This document shows positions 57,717-64,000 of a stretch of DNA of 64,000 nucleotides, one piece after another. This DNA is from Acanthosepion pharaonis. Taxonomy: Eukaryota; Mollusca; Cephalopoda; Sepiida; Sepiidae. Position numbers and translations under genes: made by a program. Every line of letters begins with the position of its first letter. The stretch's first letter is position 1. The stretch is from positions 180,001 through 244,000 of the forward strand of contig CAHIKZ030000028.1 of NCBI GenBank assembly GCA_903632075.3. Reading direction: 5' to 3'. The notes below the pieces were generated by a model. It did not search any database and was not told where the DNA came from. It was given only the letters and a program-made list of their open reading frames with translations.

Positions 57717-58226
57717 TTGCAATGAACCATTGATACAAAAAGCAAATTAGTAAAGTTAATGATATATAATGGTGAAATCACTTCACTAACTAAATTTTAA
57801 AGATGCATTAACCCATTAATCACTTGATGAATGTTATGATCCTTGTTTTTTAAAATTATAAACTGTATTAGGTCTTCCTTAAATATGCAAGTACTTTCAA
57901 CAGGTCCACCAGTCATCATCAATAACACATTTCAAAAAAACATATTTCAATTTGCTTTATATTTTTCGTCTTGAATGCTACCTGAATTTTACCAAAAAGA
58001 AAATAGTTTCCAGGCTTGATGATGACCAGAGGACCAGTCGAAAGTACTAGCATATTTAAGGAAGACCTAATACAGTTTTTAATTTAAAAAAACAAGGATC
58101 ATAACATTCATTGAGTGCTTAGTGGGTTAATGCATCTTTAAAATTTTGTTAGTGAAGTGATTTCACCATTTTATATTATTAACTTTACTAATTTACATTT
58201 TGTATGAATGATTCATTATAATATAA
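57717..58226. repeat. Long inverted repeat (arms about 210 bp, loop about 90 bp)
   Basis: The left arm 57717-57922 and right arm 58015-58226 are reverse complements at high identity (by eye about 90%). For example GTGAAATCACTTCACTAAC / GTTAGTGAAGTGATTTCAC and AGGTCTTCCTTAAATATGC / GCATATTTAAGGAAGACCT. It is bordered on both sides by (TA)n tracts. It lies between candidate exons 57222-57332 and 58663-58726, so it may be intronic. The inner arm ends carry a GATGATGAC ... GAAAGTAC motif reminiscent of Penelope-like terminal repeats. Confidence 0.93.
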
Positions 58227-58247
58227 ATTAAACTGCACCACATATTT

Positions 58248-58249
<2 letters not shown>

Positions 58250-58346
<97 letters not shown>

Positions 58347-58347
58347 T
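58250..58347. repeat. (TA)n(AC)n(TA)n microsatellite
   Basis: TA 58250-58299, AC 58300-58325, TA 58325-58347, on the right side of the inverted repeat. Confidence 0.97.
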
Positions 58348-58662
58348 ATATATACATGAATGATACATAGATATTGATGTGATTAATGATTAGTAAACAG
58401 GAAAATGGAAACAGTTCCTAATCCAGATTGGTAAATATTTATGCTTTGTGAAAGAGATAAATTTTTTTCACTTCAACCTAAAAGATTAATTCATCAAAAC
58501 TACTTAAATTTACATTTCCATCATTTTTGCGTTGGGGGGTAGGTGGGGCATAAAAATTTACTGCAGAGTTCACATATAATTTAAATTTATATAATTTTGT
58601 TATATAATTCAGATTTTCTTTAGAGTTACTGTACAGTTTTATCAATCCAACAAACAAAATAC
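58348..58662. other. No gene recognised
   Basis: AT-rich with a short G-run at 58533-58538. No supported feature. Confidence 0.35.
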
Positions 58663-58726
58663 CTGAAATTCTTCAACAATTTCTTCCAACACACACATTA
58701 TAAACAAACATATGAAGACAGCTGGG
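58663..58726 (-). CDS. Weak candidate exon upstream of the 57.2-kb exon
   Basis: Minus strand: a strong pyrimidine tract and acceptor (CTTTATCTCTTCTTCCAG) at 58727. An open frame of one base plus 21 codons follows (PAVFICLFIMCVLEEIVEEF, then Q) to a modest donor (CAG|GTATTTTG) at 58662. Its exit phase matches the entry phase of 57332. Short and with mediocre donor strength, so chance is possible. Two further donor-like GTAAG sites occur at 58762 and 58797, but an intron between 58762 and 58727 would be only 36 bases, too short. Confidence 0.22.
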
Positions 58727-58799
58727 CTGGAAGAAGAGATAAAGAAAAGGTTTGTGTCTTACCCGCAGTGTTTACAAAGGGGGAAAAAAGAACTTACCT

Positions 58800-59424
58800 G
58801 AAAAGAGAAAGAAAAAAAAACAGATGTTAGATGAAGATAATAAAAGAAAAAAAGAACAAGCAAAAAGAAAAGAATCTTATCATAAAATATTTGCTATTTT
58901 AGGTTTTCACATTGGATTTTGTATAATGAAGATTAAAAGGTTGAATAAGGTTGGTAGTAATCCAAGAGAAATCCTAAAATTACATCTGTTCAGGTTCTTC
59001 CAGGAGAACATCTCCAGAAAATAGCACTTATTACAAGCATCAGTTCAAAAATATAAGTCATTAATCTTTTAATTAACAAATTATGCACCATGTGACAATT
59101 ACAACTGAATCTTTCTTGCTTTCAATGATTTAAATTAGTCAATGATATCAGTTTCTTGAATTTTATTTCCTAGTTTGAGCAAAAGAACACAGACTCTTTC
59201 CTCTTGCTTAACCCATAGAAACTCAAATGGAGTTAGATAGCTTTTTATCTTTAGAAAAGTTATGAGAAACCAAAGATGGAGTATTGACACCCTATCTCAG
59301 CTGGAGCTGTACAATCCTCACTTTTCAGCTTTGATGTGGTCTTGGGGCAGAAGACATTCTCCACTCTACGGTCCCTTTCCCATGCCTGTTAGTACTCACT
59401 ATTTCCATGGCCAGTATTCAGATG
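58800..59424. other. No gene recognised
   Basis: A purine-rich start (58800-58870), then mixed sequence. The upstream part of the LINE family 1 copy probably reaches to about 59270, but its coding blocks are not clear there. Confidence 0.35.
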
Positions 59425-59735
59425 AGCTCCATTCTTGTCCAGGCATTTCCAGCTAGAACACACCATGTTGTTTCCACAGAGCAAAAAACACTCTCATTTC
59501 CCCTGTATTCCAAAGGTAAGAAAAAAGTTCCCCAAATCTGTTACTTTATGGAAGAGAATCCCACAGAATATGTTCTTCACTGGAAACTTCAATCTTAATG
59601 TCTTCAAGGCAAGGTTCAATCTTTATGTCTTTATAATCTTCATTTTCTAACACCTCTTCTTTCTTTTATATCACACATCTTGTTCAGTAAGCCTCAATTT
59701 TGAGTGGTTCTTGAGCCTTATATTGGGTGAATCCT
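59425..59735 (+). mobile_element. LINE family 1, 3' end
   Basis: Frames give HSHFPCIPKVRKKFPKSVTL, then WKRIPQN and FNLNVFKARFNLYV: the RRKF, LWN-LP and HYNLN-FK-R blocks. The 3' UTR ends GAGTGGTTCTTGAGCC and TATTGGGTGAAT, running directly into (GT)n(TA)n. Confidence 0.7.
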
Positions 59736-59736
59736 A

Positions 59737-59787
<51 letters not shown>
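59736..59787. repeat. (GT)n(TA)n microsatellite at a LINE 3' end
   Basis: A GT run of about 10 bases then TA to 59787, immediately after the LINE family 1 end. Confidence 0.95.
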
Positions 59788-59789
<2 letters not shown>

Positions 59790-59818
59790 AAAGCTCTGAG
59801 TATTGTATTTTTATCTAA

Positions 59819-60565
59819 TAATTTATTAAAGAGGGTTAACAATTTAACCACCCTAATTTTTCTCACTTGTGATCATCAAAGACAGATCTGAAGAAAATTA
59901 CTTTTACATTATCCAAAGATAGCTGCTCAGTGGCACTTAATTCAGATGGGGTACCCAAGGTATGTCCCTCGCCTGCCATACTTCAGGTATGCCATTGATT
60001 TCTTCACTGTGTAGTTATTTCTCATATTTGAATTCTAACAATTCAGGCACACAGATGATGATATGAGATACTAGTAAAATCTGAGGAGAAAATTTCATGG
60101 TGTATTTCTGTCATGGGAGGATACATTTTTTTAAATCTGGCTGTATAGTAGATCTACTGCTTCTGTATTCATAAGCATTTTTAAAAAGATCATTAATTCA
60201 TATATATTTCAATATTACGCACACAAAATACTGTATCTCTTCTGTTTATAAATGTGAATGAAAAAGAAGCAGTATTCTTCTTAATTTTGAAGCCCTTCAC
60301 AAAGGAAAATCTTCCTCTTATTCTGCATTGGCATTCTCTTATTTGGCCACCATTTTAACTCCTACATGTCACACTGTCCTGACAGTGAAAAACAAAAAAA
60401 AAAAAAGAAGTTTATTAAAGAGGATTAACCACCCTCATGTTTCTCACTTGTGATCATCAAAGACAGAACTGGAGAAAATTATTTTTGCACTATCCAAAGA
60501 TATCTACTTGGTGGCACTTAATTCAAGTGGGATACCCAGGGTATGTGCCACATGTTATACTGTCC
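59819..60565 (+). repeat. Two direct copies of an about 160-bp segment
   Basis: 59819-59985 and 60410-60565 share TTTATTAAAGAGG, CTCACTTGTGATCATCAAAG, CTATCCAAAGATA/ATCCAAAGATA and GGTGGCACTTAATTCA blocks at clear similarity, 590 bases apart. A second short piece (ACACTGTCCTGACAGTGAAAA at about 60370 versus ACTGTCCTAACTGTGAAAAC at about 60560) is also duplicated. Confidence 0.8.
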
Positions 60566-60934
60566 TAACTGTGAAAACAAAAAGCAGAAATATAAAGTTG
60601 TTGATGGCTAAATACTGGTTGTTGTAAGTATATTCCCCTCATATTCTTCAGTCTTAATCATTATTATTGAATGACATATCTTTTACTGTATTTTTAAACA
60701 TCCAAATAGAATTATGACACTAATGGTGAAAGAATTGTGTACATTGTACTTATATAACAAGTAGCATTACTTTTGGTTAAAATTTATAAAATCTTTTTCT
60801 TAAAAGTTTTTCAGGGAATCAGACTTTTCAAGGCCATTATTATCACTTATTATGATAAGTGATAATAATTAATATTGATGAGTTTCCTTCCAAACTTTTT
60901 GTTTATGGTGGTGTTGAAAGTTAACATTTTGATT
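60566..60934. other. No gene; perfect hairpin at 60836-60869
   Basis: Arms ATTATTATCACTTAT and ATAAGTGATAATAAT are exact reverse complements with a four-base loop (TATG). Otherwise AT-rich and unassigned. Confidence 0.8.
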
Positions 60935-61140
60935 ATATCAGTATTTTCATTTCTAGTTGCTATCCATTTTCTTGCTGTTGGAAGTGTTCAGGTGATGTGG
61001 TTTTTGCTATTTGGTAAAGCACTTTGACTGTATTAAAAAATATCAATCTATAGGGGAGGTGTCTTTTTTAATGCTTAAAGGATTCATTTGCTTGAATCCA
61101 TTTTTAATGATTGATCTGGGAAAAAAAATGGTTGAATATA
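60935..61140 (-). mobile_element. LINE family 3 fragment
   Basis: Minus strand: GTGCTTTACCAAATAGCAAA, ACCACATCACCTGAACACTT, CCAACAGCAAGAAAATGG, GATATAATCAAAATGTTA match 16960-17090. Decayed. Confidence 0.55.
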
Positions 61141-61507
61141 GATAAGTTTAAACATTTTTGAACGAGTTGAACACTAAGGAGATATCCAGAGGCAGCATGG
61201 TACCTTCTAACAGAAAAGTGTTTTGGAGATTTTAGAAAATGTTATAGATGCCATACATACATAAATCAATACAAATAAATATTAATGTATACATGAATTC
61301 AAAGATGCAGGTTTTTAAAGAAGTATATTTAAAAACTTTGCTAAGTTCTCAGCAATTTTTGCTGGCATATCTATTGTGTTGGATTTTTCCATTTTTGTCT
61401 AGATAAATCAGTTTTCAATTAAAATTTTACTTGTTATTTAGAGACAAATAAGTAAAATAAAAGTTTGTTTTCAACTGACAGAATACTCTTAATATACATG
61501 TGGGTAC
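61141..61507. other. No gene recognised
   Basis: AT-rich. Nothing supported. Confidence 0.35.
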
Positions 61508-61735
61508 ACACACACACACACACAAAGAGAAGAGAAAAAGAAAGGAAAAAGAAAGAGATAAAAAAGAAGGAGAAAGAGAAAAAGAAAAGAAAAGAGAAAG
61601 AAAAAAGAGGAGAGAGAGAAAAGGAAAGAAAGAGAAAAGGAAAGAAAGAGAAAAAGAAAGAAAGAGAAAAAGAAAGAAAGAGAAAAAGAAAGAAAGAGAA
61701 AAAGAAAGAAAGAGAAAAAGAAAAAAAGAAGTTGA
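61508..61735 (+). repeat. (AC)n plus polypurine tandem tract
   Basis: AC run 61508-61524, then A/G-only sequence to about 61732 with a GAAAGAAAGAGAAAAA unit repeated about five times at the end. The Lys/Glu/Arg-rich frames are artefacts. Confidence 0.95.
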
Positions 61736-62987
61736 TTTATATTAAAATATTGTTGGGCATTTATTTTCATCCAAATATTTATTCTTCAGGAAAGACCATC
61801 TCAACTATTCTTACCTACATTCAGTCTTTATACAATTTGGTCTTGCATGTTTTTTTTACTTTTATCCTTTTTATAATTTTAGTGATAGATTTTGTGCCTA
61901 CAAGTGAAAAACTTTTTTTTTTTTTAAATGTGGGGAATCACTTCACTAGATAGAAAAGAATGATTCCCTATATACCTTAGTAGTAAATGTAACCTCAAAT
62001 AACAATCTGTTGTGATTCCAAAATAAACATTTTAAGCAATCAATCATCCTAGTCATTGGTAGGATTCCAAGTTAAAATTTAATACCAGGAATTAAATACA
62101 AAATTTAAAGATTTTTGTAATTATTTCAGTGGAACAATTTTTTTTTTTTTTTTTATGTGGATGCTTGAAGTAAACTTTGAAAATATAGAAACAAACCAGA
62201 TAGTAAAATATCTGAATAACTAAAGTTGATCACAATCTTTTATGGTTTTGTTAAAAAAAAAAAAAAAAAATTAAGATTTACAATAATAACCATATTTTAT
62301 CCATTTTGGGAAGGGCGTATTTTTATTGAATATAGACCCCCCCCAATGGCTGATTTCAGAACACCATAAAAAATGACTGTTTCAAAAAGAAATAAAGAAA
62401 CAAACAATTAAGAGCAAAAGTAAAAAGACTTTTGAAAGTGATCTGTAGCTTTTTTTTTTAATGCTCACAGCAGCACACACAATAACTAGCCAATCAGCAG
62501 TTCAGGATTTACAGCAGATGCAACATGGTCATGTGACATTGTCACCAGTCTTTCTTTCCTTGCCTCTCTTTATTCCACTCAGCTGATGTCATTCTATATT
62601 TAATAGCTGATGGATATGGAAATAATTAACCAACCACAAAGAGGAGAATGAGAGAAGGAATTAGTTTATGGCATGCCCCTGGCAGCTGATTAAAATCTTA
62701 AGAAATGAAATTAAAAAGAAAGTTAGAAACATTTAGATTTGAAATGCATATGGATAGTTTTATTGAGGCATATGCCAGATATTCAAGGAAAAAGATTTTA
62801 AACAAGCAAAAGAGTTTTTTAGCATACATTTCACACCAACAAAGTCTTGACTATATTAACTCTCCTTTTAAAAGATCATGTAAGGAAAAAAGTATGGAGA
62901 AAAGGGTGGATTACATTCCATATTAAGAGAAATAATATGGAAATTATGTGACTGAGAAAATTAACAAATGGATTTTGTTATATTCTG
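61736..62987. other. Unassigned; promoter-like patch at 62455-62650
   Basis: Mostly AT-rich with A/T runs (62140-62154, 62251-62269) and a C-run at 62337-62344. The less AT-rich patch 62480-62600 holds a CCAAT motif (GCCAATCAGC, 62490), an E-box context GTCATGTGAC (62528) and CAGCTGATGTCATT (62580). This is suggestive only: no transcript start or coding exon follows that I can support. Confidence 0.3.
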
Positions 62988-63498
62988 TGCTAATAGGAAT
63001 ATATACTTGAAAAACATGGTGGATAAAATAAGTAAAGGTTTATTGTAAAAAAACAGTACAATAAGAATAAAGGTATAGTTATGCACAAGGTCATCACAAG
63101 TCAATCCAGTATTGAGTGCTACTATTGGAAAGTCGGTAGTTCTCGGGTAAATCTGAGTCGTACTCAACAGATCCCAGCTACAATATTTAGCCACCCCCCA
63201 CAAGGGTTTCATGTGGCACAGGCCGGGTTTAACGTGGGTTCTCCGAGCCCATAGGCTCTGCCAAAATATTCCCTTTCGAACGCATACAAATGGGTTCAGG
63301 GGCAGTCTACCTCCCCGAACGAGACTGCTCTTCGGCGGAGCCTCGTCTGGATTCCTCTCTGCCCGAAGACAGAGAATTTGACTGTTTAGCTGGAAATGAT
63401 TGCAGCTAGACTCTGTAGTCTGTTGACTTACAGATACTTATAGATAGTTACTAACTATAGTGTAGTCACTCATGGGGGTGACAGTTTATTCCATTACA
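62988..63498 (-). mobile_element. 3' LTR of a Ty3/Gypsy-type retrotransposon
   Basis: Read on the minus strand, the LTR begins TGTAATGGAATAAACTGTC at 63498, right after a purine-rich primer tract (GGGGGAAGGTGA). It ends about CTATTAGCA at 62988 (CA terminus; 62986 also possible). Length is about 511. It contains AATAAACC (a polyadenylation-like signal) near 63032 and is far more GC-rich in the middle (63180-63380) than its surroundings. The 5' LTR would lie beyond the window, so the target duplication cannot be checked. Confidence 0.8.
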
Positions 63499-63543
63499 TC
63501 ACCTTCCCCCGAGTTGAAATTTTCCTCTAGAAAATTTAGCTTT

Positions 63544-64000
63544 CTAATACTTTCTCTTTTTTGGTTCTGGACTTAAAAGCACTGTGAGTTTTCTTTTTCT
63601 TTTACTCTTTCGAGGTGAATAACATCTCACTCCTACGGGCAAAGCTAGTGTAGGAAATGTATCCATGCGTTCTAGTATGTTAGTGGGTGGTGTTATTTCA
63701 AACATGTCATACAGGACATCCATCAGAATTTCTTCATCATCTTGAACGATTTCAGAGTATCTTGGTCTTAACTGGTTTACATGCCTTTTGCATACACATC
63801 TTTTTCCTTTCACCGTATAGATAACTCTTCCAATTCTATTTGAAATAATTCCATCCTCCCAAAAATATTTTCCACCTCAGTAGTTCCTGAAGAAAACTTT
63901 ATCACCAGGTGTTTACTTCTTTGCACAGAAATTCTCTTTGTTACGCATTTTCTTTTTTGGACAAGACAACAATCTGTCGAACATTGATCTTATCTTTCTC
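63544..64000 (-). pseudogene. Ty3/Gypsy Pol, integrase C-terminus, decayed and cut by the window edge
   Basis: The Pol polyprotein's integrase inserts the cDNA; its C-terminal GPY/F-like module contacts DNA. Seen on the minus strand: GDKVFFRNY, then GGKYFWEDGIISNRIGRVIY, TVKGK and RHVNQLRPRY. The VF-RN, W--G-I, Y-V and RHVNQLRP succession is the usual end of Gypsy integrase. A tail of about 75 residues ends in a basic stretch (RKSKRKRK) at a stop 45 bases before the LTR. Two in-frame stops (near 63885 and 63921) show decay. No env-like frame lies between pol and the LTR. Confidence 0.85.

Noticed and set aside
61465..61953. Lys/Glu/Arg-rich 162-codon frame
   Set aside because: It runs through an A/G-only tandem repeat preceded by an AC microsatellite; composition artefact.

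Overview
This window looks like nuclear DNA of a coleoid cephalopod, most likely an octopus. That is inferred from the repeat content, since no species marker is present. The DNA is strongly AT-rich, full of TA/GT/ATT microsatellites and minisatellites, and packed with decayed transposable elements: tRNA-headed SINEs, several LINE 3' ends, mariner and other TIR elements, a Penelope-like element, a Helitron-like element and a Ty3/Gypsy element. There is no operon-like layout and no intact long gene. It reads as intron plus intergenic DNA.

Protein-coding content is sparse. The best exon lies on the minus strand at 1906-2066. It has a good acceptor and a GTAAGT donor and encodes the second half of a C1 zinc-binding domain, most like the RASSF1/RASSF5 family, followed by a Ser/Thr-rich linker. 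A second plausible minus-strand exon (57222-57332) encodes a charged 36-residue tail. A weaker phase-compatible exon lies upstream of it at 58663-58726. A third exon-like interval (24992-25231, minus) has both splice signals but an odd composition. I cannot tell whether these belong to one gene with very long introns.

Layout. 0-10 kb: LINE tail, C1 exon, tRNA-headed SINE, broken mariner (4.9-6.1 kb), LINE and SINE fragments. 10-21 kb: two compact hairpins beside TA tracts, duplicated unknown repeats, an internally deleted mariner (15.4-16.3 kb) and three LINE tails. 21-31 kb: a pyrimidine block (22.7-23.2 kb), a purine block (24.2-24.7 kb), triplet repeats and a complete SINE. 31-41 kb: RTE-like LINE tails, a near-identical 158-bp duplication, a Helitron-like element (35.9-36.7 kb) and SINEs. 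41-49 kb: a mariner 3' fragment with a fold-back mutation, two opposed LINE tails, a 45-bp minisatellite, a deleted mariner-type MITE, a Penelope-like GIY-YIG remnant, SINEs and a 700-bp TIR element. 49-59 kb: SINEs, 29-bp and 20-bp minisatellites, a SINE-derived palindrome, and a long inverted repeat (57.7-58.2 kb) next to the candidate exons. 59-64 kb: LINE tails, a local duplication, a purine block, and at the right edge a minus-strand Ty3/Gypsy 3' LTR with the end of its pol.

Functionally, the elements are relics and the only host function suggested is the C1-domain protein. The most interesting signals are structural. There are several long or tight fold-backs, which would be natural ADAR substrates if transcribed in an animal with heavy A-to-I editing. 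There is also a recurring CTGATGA...GAAA motif in SINE tails and in the large inverted repeat.
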